The translations under genes and the position numbers were made by a program. DNA of 64,000 nt from Enterovibrio calviensis DSM 14347. GTDB lineage: Bacteria; Pseudomonadota; Gammaproteobacteria; Enterobacterales; Vibrionaceae. Location of the stretch: positions 1-64,000 of the forward strand of contig NZ_JHZA01000001.1 of assembly GCF_000621165.1 (NCBI RefSeq), read 5' to 3'. Shown here piece after piece: positions 43,313 to 51,762 of the stretch (within the stretch, counting starts at the first letter, position 1; each line of letters begins with the position of its first letter). Below the pieces are notes generated by a model that saw only the letters and a list, made by a program, of their open reading frames with translations, had not been told where the DNA came from and made no database searches.

Positions 43313-45793
43313 TTACAAAGAGAGCTCAGACTGCAGGTAACCGATAATTTCAGCTTCCGTCGTCATTGTTTTTAGGGTGTTACGGAAAGATTCGTGGATA
43401 AGTTTGCGCGCTAGGCCAGAGAAAATACGCATATGCTGGTCGCCTTGGTTTTTATTTAGCGTCAGCATGATGACAAATTCGACCGCGCCATCTTCGTCGT
43501 CGCTCCAAATCACTGGCTTGTTCAAGCGAGCAATAGAGACAGACGAATGTGCAATGTTGTCTGATTTGGTGTGTGGAATCGCAAAGCCATTGCCAAGACC
43601 TGTGGTGAATACCGATTCACGCGCCCAGATATCGGCTTCTAGCTCGTTCACTAAGTGAGTGCGACCACGTACACCTAGGTTTCCCACCAGTGTTTGAATC
43701 GCTTCTTCTTTGCTGCTGAAATCGCAATCAAGCAGCACACATTCAACGTCCAGCAGTGGCTTGTCTTCTTGAGACTGTGCGAACGCTTCTAGCAAGGCTT
43801 CAACGTCTGCAATCGTCGCGCAATCACACGCTTCATTGAACAGTGCTTTGCACGCTTCGCTGTCGAATTGGCGAAGTGCTGCTTTGGTTGGAGCAATGCT
43901 TGGTGCCGCCATGCTCAGTTCGTTCAAGCCTGCACCCACTAACAGTGGAAGCACTTTCTTGTTTGCGCCTAGTTCACCACACAGGCCAACCCATTTGTCG
44001 TGCGCTTGTGCACCAGAGACCACTGCGCGAAGTAGACGCAGGAACGACGGTGTGAGGCTGTTGTAAAGCTTGGCAACGTTGTCGTTGTCACGGTCAACCG
44101 CCAGTAGGTATTGGGTCATGTCGTTTGAGCCAATACTGAAGAAATCCACTTCTTTGCAGAACTGATCCATGATGAATGCCACGGATGGAATTTCTACCAT
44201 GATGCCCAGTTCAATCTTACCGAATGGGGTGTTGTCGCTCACCAATTCCGCTTTCACGATCTCTAGCTGTGCTTTCACCCAACGGATTTCTTCGATGCTT
44301 TGAATCATCGGGATCATCACTTTGGTGTGACCGAATTGCGCTGCGCGCAAAATCGCACGAAGTTGGGTGTGGAACAACGCCAGGAATTGCGGGTAGATGC
44401 GCACCGCGCGGTAACCCAAGAACGGGTTGTGCTCGTGTGGCAGGTTCAAGTAATCCAGCGGCTTGTCACCACCGATATCCATGGTGCGGATGATCACGGC
44501 TTTGTCGCCAGCGGCTTCCAGCACTTCTTTGTACGCGTCAAATTGTTCTTGCTCGTCAGGTGCAGTGCTGCGGTCCATGAACAGCATTTCAGTTCGGAAA
44601 AGACCAATGCCTTCCGCGCCTTTCGCAAACGCCGATTCCGCTTCCACGGTACAAGCGATGTTTGCTGCAATTTCAATCTTGTGACCGTCTTTGGTTTGCG
44701 CTTGCAGATCTAGATATTCGCTGTCAGAGGCTTTTACTTGCTCTGCCAGCCACATTGCGCGTTCGAAGTAGGTTGCAACCGCATCAGAAGGCGCGAGTGC
44801 CACGATACCTAAGCCACCATCAACGAACTGGGTTTCGCCTTCGTGCTTCGCACATGCATCAATTTCAACGCCTGATACCGCAGGAATGTTGAATGCGCGC
44901 GCCAGAATAACGGTGTGCGAGGTAGAGCCCGCTTGCGTCAGGATCAGGCCTTGCAGGAATTCACGGTCTAGACCCAAGAACTGGCTTGGCGTCAGGTCAT
45001 TCGCAATCACGATTGACGGTTCAGTCAATGTGAAGTCTGTTGATACTTCAACGTGTGGGTGCGCGGTCATCAGCAATTGCAATGCGATGTCTTTGATGTC
45101 TAGCACACGCTCTTTTAGGTACGCAGAAGACGATTGCATCAAGGTTTCGGTAATTGCCGCAACGGTAAGAAGGATCGCTTTCGCCAGCGACTCACCGTTC
45201 GACACAAAACCCGATACTTTTTCATTCAGGGTTTCATCGTTCAAAATACCCAAATGCGCCTTGATGATTTCTTTTTCTTGGCCACTCGCCAGCTCTGCTT
45301 GATCAATCAAAGTTTCAGTCACTTGCTGCTTGGCTTGTTCGAAGTTCAGCGATGCAGTTTCTTGCTCGAACACTGACAGTTCGATTTCGTTGTAGCGAAT
45401 CAGTTTACCCTTCGCGATACCTGCAGACAGACGCTTCGCGCGGATAAGAGTTGGGTTATGGTTCATCAGTGATTGTGGCAAGGTCACATCGCCCTCATCC
45501 ATCACCACCAACTCTTCGTCACAATGCGGGAATTCTTCACGCAGGTAGGTCGCCAGCACATCAAATGCCGCTTCTGCGTCATCACCTTCAATGATCAATG
45601 AACATGGGTCGCTCAACAGGGTGTCTGTACCCACTAGCGACAGCACACTTTTTGCTGAACCTGTGTTGTCGTTACGCAGGTTTTTCAACGTGATGTCACT
45701 GCTAAATTGACGGCAAACCGCTTCAAGGTGGTTTGCAGGGCGAGCGTGAATACCGTTAGGCAATTCACAGGTAAATGCGACTTCTTTTTTCAT
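43313..45793 (-). CDS. PTS multiphosphoryl transfer protein, HPr-EI-EIIA fusion (FryA-like)
   Basis: An 826-residue fusion. Residues 1-90 are HPr with the active His16 in PNGIHARPANHLEAVC. About 115-660 are Enzyme I with the phosphohistidine (about 293) in LTQAGSTSHTVILARAF and the PEP-binding EGIGLFRTEMLFM and FSIGSNDMTQYLLAVDRDN. About 680-826 are a fructose-type EIIA with His near 741 in GLGNGFAIPHTKSDN. The domain order matches E. coli FryA. In the EI site a Ser replaces the usual second Gly. This one protein can carry phosphate from PEP to EIIB without the housekeeping EI and HPr. An in-frame GTG at 45802 overlapping the EIIB stop is the alternative start. Confidence 0.93.
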   Translation of the reverse strand: MKKEVAFTCELPNGIHARPANHLEAVCRQFSSDITLKNLRNDNTGSAKSVLSLVGTDTLLSDPCSLIIEGDDAEAAFDVLATYLREEFPHCDEELVVMDEGDVTLPQSLMNHNPTLIRAKRLSAGIAKGKLIRYNEIELSVFEQETASLNFEQAKQQVTETLIDQAELASGQEKEIIKAHLGILNDETLNEKVSGFVSNGESLAKAILLTVAAITETLMQSSSAYLKERVLDIKDIALQLLMTAHPHVEVSTDFTLTEPSIVIANDLTPSQFLGLDREFLQGLILTQAGSTSHTVILARAFNIPAVSGVEIDACAKHEGETQFVDGGLGIVALAPSDAVATYFERAMWLAEQVKASDSEYLDLQAQTKDGHKIEIAANIACTVEAESAFAKGAEGIGLFRTEMLFMDRSTAPDEQEQFDAYKEVLEAAGDKAVIIRTMDIGGDKPLDYLNLPHEHNPFLGYRAVRIYPQFLALFHTQLRAILRAAQFGHTKVMIPMIQSIEEIRWVKAQLEIVKAELVSDNTPFGKIELGIMVEIPSVAFIMDQFCKEVDFFSIGSNDMTQYLLAVDRDNDNVAKLYNSLTPSFLRLLRAVVSGAQAHDKWVGLCGELGANKKVLPLLVGAGLNELSMAAPSIAPTKAALRQFDSEACKALFNEACDCATIADVEALLEAFAQSQEDKPLLDVECVLLDCDFSSKEEAIQTLVGNLGVRGRTHLVNELEADIWARESVFTTGLGNGFAIPHTKSDNIAHSSVSIARLNKPVIWSDDEDGAVEFVIMLTLNKNQGDQHMRIFSGLARKLIHESFRNTLKTMTTEAEIIGYLQSELSL

Positions 45794-45798
45794 TGTGT

Positions 45799-46095
45799 TC
45801 ACTTAAATTTTTTCAAAAGAGATAGGGGGTGATTGATGGCTTCTTGCACGGAAACGATGGTGGGATTTTTCCCTTCATAGCGATCGCTTTCTGCCGGGCT
45901 AATTTCAGTGGCCAACAATATAAAATCTGCGGAATCAAATTCGCGTTTGGAGATTTTGTTCTCAATACCCATCGCGCCTTGGGTTTCAACTTTGATGTTG
46001 ATGGAGAGTGCTTTAGCGGCTTCGATGAGACGATCTGCTGCCATATAACAATGGGCGATACCGGTGTGGCATGCAGTGATAGCGACGACGTTCAT
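45799..46095 (-). CDS. PTS system fructose-family EIIB component (second copy)
   Basis: A 98-residue stand-alone EIIB with Cys9 in AITACHTGIAHCYMAADRL and VKVETQGAMGIE. It is related to, but clearly different from, the EIIB at 21.5 kb. It is the first gene of the operon that continues with HPr-EI-EIIA and the five GH92 genes. No EIIC lies beside it, so it must share the EIIC at 20.3 kb or one outside the window. Its promoter carries the TTTGTCCAGTAAA motif and a CRP-like site. Confidence 0.92.
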   Translation of the reverse strand: MNVVAITACHTGIAHCYMAADRLIEAAKALSINIKVETQGAMGIENKISKREFDSADFILLATEISPAESDRYEGKNPTIVSVQEAINHPLSLLKKFK

Positions 46096-46173
46096 ATGCT
46101 CTACTTATCGTTTGATTCAGACAGGCTGATGTTATGCCTTAACCTGTCTAACAAACAGATGAAATAGCTAACA

Positions 46174-46186
46174 TTTACTGGACAAA
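46174..46186 (-). promoter_or_regulatory. Shared operator motif upstream of the EIIB/GH92 operon
   Basis: On the minus (coding) strand it reads TTTGTCCAGTAAA, identical to 20198-20210 before EIIC, in the same orientation and 78 bp from the start codon (the proximal EIIC half-site is at 79 bp). A second, degenerate half-site ATTTCATCTG lies about 22 bp nearer the gene. Candidate site of the AraC protein encoded at 21.9 kb. Confidence 0.72.
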
Positions 46187-46205
46187 AGACGCATGAAAAA
46201 CAATG

Positions 46206-46221
46206 TGTGAATTGGGTCACC
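46206..46221. promoter_or_regulatory. CRP-like site upstream of the EIIB/GH92 operon
   Basis: TGTGAATTGGGTCACC matches TGTGA-N6-TCACA at 9 of 10 positions. It lies 20 bp upstream of the shared operator motif and about 110 bp from the start codon, suggesting catabolite activation. Confidence 0.68.
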
Positions 46222-46284
46222 GAAGCGGGCATAGCAAAGCTGGATGGGGGAGAAAACTGAGGAACGATGCAGCGAAATTCCTAA

Positions 46285-46309
46285 CAAAAGCCCGCAATGG
46301 TTGCGGGCT
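46285..46309 (-). terminator. Orphan terminator in the EIIB-nupC gap
   Basis: Perfect stem AGCCCGCAA (46289-46297) / TTGCGGGCT (46301-46309), loop TGG, T-run on the minus strand. No gene ends here: the nucleoside-transporter gene has its own terminator 250 bases upstream. A small RNA or lost gene between 46310 and 46552 could explain it. Confidence 0.75.
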
Positions 46310-46552
46310 AGCAAGGAATAACACGACTTCTAGGGCTAACAACACGCAATTACGTGATCTTGGTTCATCCCTTTTTCGTGTGCATTATTGAGGTGCACAT
46401 AAGTGACATCGGCTAGCCACGGAATTGCTCGAGCAATGAACTTCGTTTCTCCCGTGATTCACTTGTGCTTAGCAAGGAAAATAGACGCTGATAGGCGAGA
46501 AAAGCCCCAGTTCAGAGATGACAATGAGGCGTCGGTGACAGTTTCAAGGAAC
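46310..46552. other. Intergenic stretch without a recognised gene
   Basis: Lies between two minus-strand terminators. No protein with a recognisable domain is seen on either strand; possible small RNA on the minus strand ending at the orphan terminator. Confidence 0.4.
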
Positions 46553-46578
46553 AAAAAAAGGGACGATAATCGTCCCTT
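46553..46578 (-). terminator. Terminator of the nucleoside transporter gene
   Basis: Stem AAGGGACGA (46558-46566) / TCGTCCCTT (46570-46578) with loop TAA and a T-run on the minus strand, 22 bases after the stop. Confidence 0.9.
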
Positions 46579-46600
46579 GTCTTTGGCAGCGCGTCGCGCT

Positions 46601-47809
46601 CTAGAGTGCGATGAACAACCCCGCCAACGCTGCGCTCATCAAGTTAGCCAATGTAGCCGCTAACACCGCACGCAAGCCCATGGTGGCAACGTCGTGACGG
46701 CGCTCTGGTGCCATTGCGCCAATCGAACCCAATTGAATGGCAATCGAACCGATGTTGGCAAAACCACACAAGGCAAACGTGACGATGATTTGGCTGTGCG
46801 CTGATAGCGCCTCTTTCACGTTGGCGAAATCAAGGTAGGCCACGAACTCATTCAGAATGACCTTCTGACCGATCAGTGAGCCAACGGTCAGGGCTTCGCT
46901 CATTGGCACACCAATCACAAACGCGAGTGGCGAGAACATGTAGCCAAAAATAGATTGCAGCGTAAGTGCTTCAACACCAAACCAATCACCCACCATTTCA
47001 AAGCCTGCGTTGACCATGGCAATCACGCTAACAAACGCGATAAGCATCGTACCCACAGCCACCGCTACTTTAACGCCGTTCATTGCGCCAGAAGCCAGTG
47101 CATCGATGGCGTTGGCATCTTCGCTTTTGGTGAGCGAGATGTCTTCTTGATCCGACGGCGTTTCACGCTCAGGGATCAACATCTTCGCCATCAGTAGGCC
47201 ACCGGGAGCGGCCATGAAACTCGCCGCAATCAGGTACTTCAGATCCACACCCATTGCCGCGTAACCGCCTAACACGGAACCCGCAACAGATGCCATGCCA
47301 CCGACCATCACTGCAAACAGTTCTGAGCGTGTCATGCTGTTTAAAAACGGACGCACAACAAGCGGCGATTCACCTTGAGACAGGAAAATATTGCTGGTCG
47401 CGACTAACGATTCTGCTCGGCTTGTGCCGAGTAGCTTTTGAATACCACCGCCGATAATCTTAATTACCCACTGCATCACGCCGAGGTAATAAAGCAATGA
47501 AATTAATGAAGAAAGGAAAATAATAAGAGGAAGAACACGGATGGCGAACACGAAATCGCCCGTTGCCAAACCACCGAAAACAAAGCCAATGCCTTGATCG
47601 GCAAATGAGAGCAGTGAAGCCACTCCCGAGCTCATTGCACCCAGTATCGACTGTCCAACAGGAACATAAAGAACAAGCGCGGCGAGCGCGGCTTGAAGAC
47701 CAAACGCGCCAATGACGGTTCGCCAATTGATGCTTCTGCGATTTTCAGAAAGCGCGTAGGCGCAGGCCAATAGGGCCAGAATACCGACCAAACTTGATAG
47801 AATTTGCAT
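46601..47809 (-). CDS. Concentrative nucleoside transporter, NupC family
   Basis: A 402-residue CNT-family carrier, close in length and pattern to the structurally known V. cholerae CNT: AFRVLPLIIFLSSLISLLYY, YYLGVMQWVIKIIGGGIQK, SRAESLVATSNIFLSQGESP, then MAAPGGLLMAKMLIPE and FALCGFANIGSIAIQLGSIG. It would import nucleosides with Na+. The start at 47809 is chosen because AAGGTT lies 5 bases before that ATG; the longer frame adds unlikely residues. In the nucleobase-binding loop the usual QTE or QSE is QGE here, while the second site keeps the Glu, Asn and Ser. Regulation unknown; a LysR gene is divergent. Confidence 0.9.
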   Translation of the reverse strand: MQILSSLVGILALLACAYALSENRRSINWRTVIGAFGLQAALAALVLYVPVGQSILGAMSSGVASLLSFADQGIGFVFGGLATGDFVFAIRVLPLIIFLSSLISLLYYLGVMQWVIKIIGGGIQKLLGTSRAESLVATSNIFLSQGESPLVVRPFLNSMTRSELFAVMVGGMASVAGSVLGGYAAMGVDLKYLIAASFMAAPGGLLMAKMLIPERETPSDQEDISLTKSEDANAIDALASGAMNGVKVAVAVGTMLIAFVSVIAMVNAGFEMVGDWFGVEALTLQSIFGYMFSPLAFVIGVPMSEALTVGSLIGQKVILNEFVAYLDFANVKEALSAHSQIIVTFALCGFANIGSIAIQLGSIGAMAPERRHDVATMGLRAVLAATLANLMSAALAGLFIAL

Positions 47810-48233
47810 TGTATAACCTTGCAGTTGTATCTGGGGATTTAAGGCGTTTGGGCTGCAAACGTACAACAGGTCATACAAATTAGGCGTGTAGCAATACAAA
47901 GCATTGCTGCAAAAAGAGTTTCCCGTCCACGAAGCGGCGTTTTAACACCAATTAAAGCTCACAGTTACGCTGGGCCCTGTTCCGTGGGGCGGGTGTCCAT
48001 GTTGCAGTCGAATGTAAAGCTGACTTGTGCCGCTGCTTTTAAGAAAACAGTGACCGCTCTAGTCGGGCGAGGAGTATAGCGGGATCTGCATCACAGATTC
48101 AAGGGGTTTACGGGCGCAAAGCCAATGGCAATCCGCATTGTGTGTGATGCAAACCATACAGTGCGGATCGCATCCCAAAGGATCTCGCACTAGGGTCTAT
48201 CTTAAGAATAACTCACAGTAACCAGCAGTCACT
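47810..48233. other. Divergent promoter region, nupC-like / LysR
   Basis: 424 bases with no gene. Near the LysR end an imperfect inverted repeat ATCCGCATTG (48131-48140) / CAGTGCGGAT (48159-48168) with an 18-bp spacer matches 9 of 10 arm positions and is a candidate operator. A TGCATCACAGAT sequence near 48089 contains a half CRP-like site. Confidence 0.5.
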
Positions 48234-49124
48234 ATGAACCTAAAGCGTATTGAAACCTTTGTTATTGTTGCTACTCTTCGCAGTTTTCGTAAAGCCGCCG
48301 AGCAGCAATTCACCACGCAACCGGCCATTTCATCTCGTATTGCCAGCTTAGAAAAAGAGCTGGGCGTGACCCTTTTCGACCGCGACGCATCACCGATTTC
48401 ACTCACAACAAAAGGACGTGAATTACTGCCTTTTGCTGAAAAAATGCTGATGTCTGCAGAACAATTCCAAAAACGTGCCGAAAATACCGCCCTATTTACC
48501 GGCACACTGCGTCTCGGTATTTCTGAAACCGTGGTACACACCTGGTTGACGGAATTCCTCCGCCGTTTCAACGATAAATTTCCTCGTTTGGACATCGATA
48601 TTACCGTCGATGTGACCTCTAACCTTCGCCATGATTTGCTCGACCGAACGTTGGATTTGGCCTTTCTGATGGGGCCTGTTTCTGAACCGTCTGTCACCAA
48701 TTTGCCCTTGTGTCGCTATCCGTTGCAGTGGGTTGCTAGCCCCGAAATCGCCCTCCCCGATCATACCTTAACCGTGGCTGATCTGGCGCAATGGCCAATC
48801 ATCACATATGCCAGAAACACCCAGCCTTTTGGGGAAATCAAACAGCATTTTGATCACGCCGACGCCGCCAGCGTGCGCTTTTTTACATCGAGCTCTTTAT
48901 CTGCATGTTTGCGAATGACCGTTGATGGTTTAGGCGTGGCAACGCTTCCCGCCACCATTGCGGATCCCGAGATACAAAGTGGTCGATTACGCGCTGTTTC
49001 TTGCGAGTGGGCACCTTCACCACTGGGCTTTACGGCTTCGTATCTTCGTGCCCCATTCAATGGAGCGTCGGAAGAGGCGGCGAAGTTGGCGATGGACGTG
49101 GCTGAAGCACATTCTCAAAACTAG
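48234..49124 (+). CDS. LysR-family transcriptional regulator, likely of the pyroglutamate locus
   Basis: A 296-residue LysR protein. The N-terminal helix-turn-helix is RSFRKAAEQQFTTQPAISSR (residues 17-36), followed by IASLEKELGVTLFDRD and the effector-binding domain with LRLGISETVVHTWLTEFL. It lies directly upstream of and in the same direction as the DUF1445-TRAP-pxp genes, 130 bases away, and divergent to the nucleoside transporter. Control of the downstream locus is inferred from position; the inducer could be 5-oxoproline. Confidence 0.9.
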   Translation: MNLKRIETFVIVATLRSFRKAAEQQFTTQPAISSRIASLEKELGVTLFDRDASPISLTTKGRELLPFAEKMLMSAEQFQKRAENTALFTGTLRLGISETVVHTWLTEFLRRFNDKFPRLDIDITVDVTSNLRHDLLDRTLDLAFLMGPVSEPSVTNLPLCRYPLQWVASPEIALPDHTLTVADLAQWPIITYARNTQPFGEIKQHFDHADAASVRFFTSSSLSACLRMTVDGLGVATLPATIADPEIQSGRLRAVSCEWAPSPLGFTASYLRAPFNGASEEAAKLAMDVAEAHSQN

Positions 49125-49253
49125 CACGGGCTCACAGGCGAGTTCACAGTCCTGATTAAAATAATTTATCGGAAAGGGTAAAAAACTATAATTGGACGAG
49201 ATGACACTAAGCTGCAACATTTAGTTAACACGCATGACATGCAGGGTAACAGG

Positions 49254-50093
49254 ATGACAGCCCCAATGAACGCAGGACAGAATACGTCGATTATTACCAA
49301 TCATCACGAAGCAGCACTCACCCAAGCGCGTGAAATACGCCAGTTGGCGAGAAGTGGACAATTCACAGGTTCCACCAGCGGATTTGCGCCCGGCCTTGCT
49401 CAAGGCAATGTCGTGATACTGCCCAAAAGCTGGGCAGATGATTTTTTGATGTTCTGCCAACAAAACCCTGTCGCCTGTCCATTGTTAGCCGTGTCAGCGC
49501 CCGGAAAGCCGATTTTAGATACCTTGGGCGAAGACATTGATATTCGTTCAGATGTACCGGAATACCGCGTTTTTCGTCACGGTGAGCTTTCCAAAGAAAC
49601 ACACGATATCAGCGATTTATGGCGCACCGACATGGTGACGTTTGTGCTGGGCTGCTCGTTTTCCTTTGAAGACCCATTAATGCGCGCTGGCCTTTCGCTT
49701 CGCAATATTGATTGCAACGCCAATGTCTCCATGTATCGCACCAACATTGAAATGAACCCTAGCCAGTATTTCAGCGGCAATATGGTGGTTTCCATGCGCC
49801 CATTCAAACCGGCGGACGCCATTCGGGCGATACAGATCACCTCTCGCTACCCCAAATCTCACGGCGCACCCGTTCATATTGGTTATCCCGAAATGATTGG
49901 CATCCACGATCTCTCTCAGCCAGATTTTGGTGATGCAGTGCCCATCAATGATGATGAAATTCCTGTTTTTTGGGCATGTGGCGTAACGCCTCAACTCGCT
50001 ATTGCCAATGCCTGCCCACCCATTGCCATCACTCACGCACCAGGGAAGATGATTGTGACGGATGTAAGTAACGACACACTTTCTATTTTTTAA
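49254..50093 (+). CDS. DUF1445 protein (putative hydro-lyase / D-glutamate cyclase family)
   Basis: A protein of about 279 residues of the DUF1445 family (B. subtilis YcsI; related to the cyclase domain of mammalian D-glutamate cyclase). Visible: [59 protein letters not shown] and [20 protein letters not shown]. The mammalian enzyme interconverts D-glutamate and 5-oxo-D-proline, which fits the neighbouring 5-oxoprolinase genes. Three in-frame ATGs occur; I prefer 49254 (CAGGG 7 bases upstream) over 49239. The reaction in this organism is inferred. Confidence 0.85.
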   Translation: MTAPMNAGQNTSIITNHHEAALTQAREIRQLARSGQFTGSTSGFAPGLAQGNVVILPKSWADDFLMFCQQNPVACPLLAVSAPGKPILDTLGEDIDIRSDVPEYRVFRHGELSKETHDISDLWRTDMVTFVLGCSFSFEDPLMRAGLSLRNIDCNANVSMYRTNIEMNPSQYFSGNMVVSMRPFKPADAIRAIQITSRYPKSHGAPVHIGYPEMIGIHDLSQPDFGDAVPINDDEIPVFWACGVTPQLAIANACPPIAITHAPGKMIVTDVSNDTLSIF

Positions 50094-50120
50094 CGAACAC
50101 ATGTGAAAAGGAGACTTCCA

Positions 50121-51101
50121 ATGAAGTTGTTGAAAACCCTACTACCCGCTGCGGTTGTGTCATTCTCGGCATTAATGATGCCTACCACTTTTGCTGCCCA
50201 GTGGCATATGCCAACCCCTTATGGTGATGCAAACCTGCCCACCAAAATTGCCTATGATTTTGCTGAAAACGTGAAAGCATCCACCAATGGCGAAGTAGAC
50301 ATCAAAGTCCACTCTGGTGCGTCTTTGATGAAGCACCCTGAAATCCCTCGCGCCGTGCGAACTGGTCAGGTGCAATTGGGTGAAGTGTTTATTGGCATCA
50401 TGGGTAACACTGACCCGATTTTTAAGCATGACAACATTCCTTTCCTCGCCACCAATTACGAGCAAGCTCGCGCCCTGTGGGAAGCCTCAAAGCCTGAGAT
50501 TGAAAAGCAACTAAGCAAAGAAGGCATGATGCTGCTGTACACCGTGCCATGGCCTGCACAAAGCCTTTACACCAAAGCACCGGTTAACTCGCTGGCAGAC
50601 ATAAAAGGCACCAAAATGCGCGCCTACAGCCCATCAACATCTCGCTTAGCGGATCTGATGAATACCACGCCAACCACAGTGCAAGTGCCTGATATTCCTC
50701 AAGCATTCAGCACAGGCATTATCGATGCAATGATCACGTCGCCATCAACAGGCGCAAACGGTCAAGCATGGGATTACCTAAGCCACTTCAACGAAATCAA
50801 AGCGTGGATCCCGAAAAACGTCGTCGTGATTAACAAGCGCGCGTTCAAACGCTTAGACAAAGCCTCACAGAAAGCCATTTTGGATGCGGCAGCGACCGCA
50901 GAAGCTCGCGGTTGGGACGAAGTCACAGCGCAAGAAGCGAAAGACACCAAAACCCTTGCTGATAACGGCATTGTGGTTTCTCAACCTTCTGAGCAACTGT
51001 TAAAAGAACTGCAAGCCATTGGTGTCACCATGACCAACGAATGGGAAGCAGAATCTCCACAAACTCTGACGCCTGTTTTAGAGGCTTATCGTAGTAAGTA
51101 A
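50121..51101 (+). CDS. dctP: TRAP transporter substrate-binding protein (DctP family)
   Basis: A 326-residue periplasmic binding protein with signal peptide ending near TTFAAQ. The family's central motif is seen as GTKMRAYSPSTSRLADLMN, followed by VPDIPQAFSTGIIDAMITSP, which includes the conserved region around the substrate carboxylate-binding arginine. Start at ATG 50121 with AAGGAG upstream; the open frame from the earlier GTG has no signal peptide. Cotranscribed with the small and large TRAP membrane subunits and with 5-oxoprolinase genes, so 5-oxoproline or a related acid is the likely ligand. Confidence 0.9.
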   Translation: MKLLKTLLPAAVVSFSALMMPTTFAAQWHMPTPYGDANLPTKIAYDFAENVKASTNGEVDIKVHSGASLMKHPEIPRAVRTGQVQLGEVFIGIMGNTDPIFKHDNIPFLATNYEQARALWEASKPEIEKQLSKEGMMLLYTVPWPAQSLYTKAPVNSLADIKGTKMRAYSPSTSRLADLMNTTPTTVQVPDIPQAFSTGIIDAMITSPSTGANGQAWDYLSHFNEIKAWIPKNVVVINKRAFKRLDKASQKAILDAAATAEARGWDEVTAQEAKDTKTLADNGIVVSQPSEQLLKELQAIGVTMTNEWEAESPQTLTPVLEAYRSK

Positions 51102-51120
51102 TCACTCACTATTGATATTC

Positions 51121-51145
51121 CCCTCCCCGAATGGACTGGGGAGGG
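51121..51145 (+). other. Intercistronic hairpin after the TRAP binding-protein gene
   Basis: Stem CCCTCCCC (51121-51128) / GGGGAGGG (51138-51145), 9-nt loop, no T-run. Such hairpins commonly protect the binding-protein mRNA so that it exceeds the membrane subunits. Confidence 0.75.
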
Positions 51146-51225
51146 TGCTCTAACCAATCATGGCCTTGCCTGCTTATCGACTAGCTCGAAGGCCAATCAG
51201 GACGGTTCCAAAAAAGGTTAAGACT

Positions 51226-51762
51226 ATGCGCGTTAAGCAAGCCTTATACATGCTGTCGGGCGGCTTGTCCGGTTTCTTCATCGTGGTGATCATGCTGATC
51301 ATCCTCGCCCAAATTATCGGTCGTTTGCTTGGCTTTATCGTGCCATCAGCAGAAGACTTCTCAGGTTACGCATTGGCAGCCTCCACCTTCTTCGGCTTGG
51401 CTTATACCTTTCATGAAGGCGGCCATATTCGCGTCAATCTCGCCATTCAGCGACTACCCGAACAATGGCAACGTCCATTGGAAACTGTCGTCTTGGCGCT
51501 CGCATTTTTGTTGCTGTGCTTCGCCAGCTATTACTGCACTTACATGGTGTGGGAATCGCACGATTTTGAAGAAGTCACGCACGGCTACATACCGATCCCG
51601 CTTTGGATCCCGCAAGTTCCTGTCGCGTTGGGCATGATTGCGTTCAACCTCGCGGTACTTGATAGCCTTATCGAAAACATTCGCGGCATTACGCCTCATT
51701 ACAAAGTGCTTGAAGGTGAAGAGGTAACTCTCGACCTTGGCAACGACAAGGAGGGCATGTAA
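51226..51762 (+). CDS. dctQ: TRAP transporter small membrane subunit (DctQ family)
   Basis: About 178 residues with four hydrophobic segments. SAEDFSGYALAASTFFGLAY and FHEGGHIRVNLAIQRLP are typical DctQ motifs (the ED and G-HIRV boxes). The ATG at 51226 is preceded by AAAGGTTAAG; the longer open frame from 51160 adds 22 basic residues unlike the family. The last base of the stop codon is the first base of the dctM start, so translation is coupled. Confidence 0.88.
   Translation: MRVKQALYMLSGGLSGFFIVVIMLIILAQIIGRLLGFIVPSAEDFSGYALAASTFFGLAYTFHEGGHIRVNLAIQRLPEQWQRPLETVVLALAFLLLCFASYYCTYMVWESHDFEEVTHGYIPIPLWIPQVPVALGMIAFNLAVLDSLIENIRGITPHYKVLEGEEVTLDLGNDKEGM

Noticed and set aside
30316-45376. 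Plus-strand frames opposite the GH92 and PTS genes (up to 173 codons)
   Set aside because: All are antisense shadows of conserved genes with complete family motifs on the minus strand.
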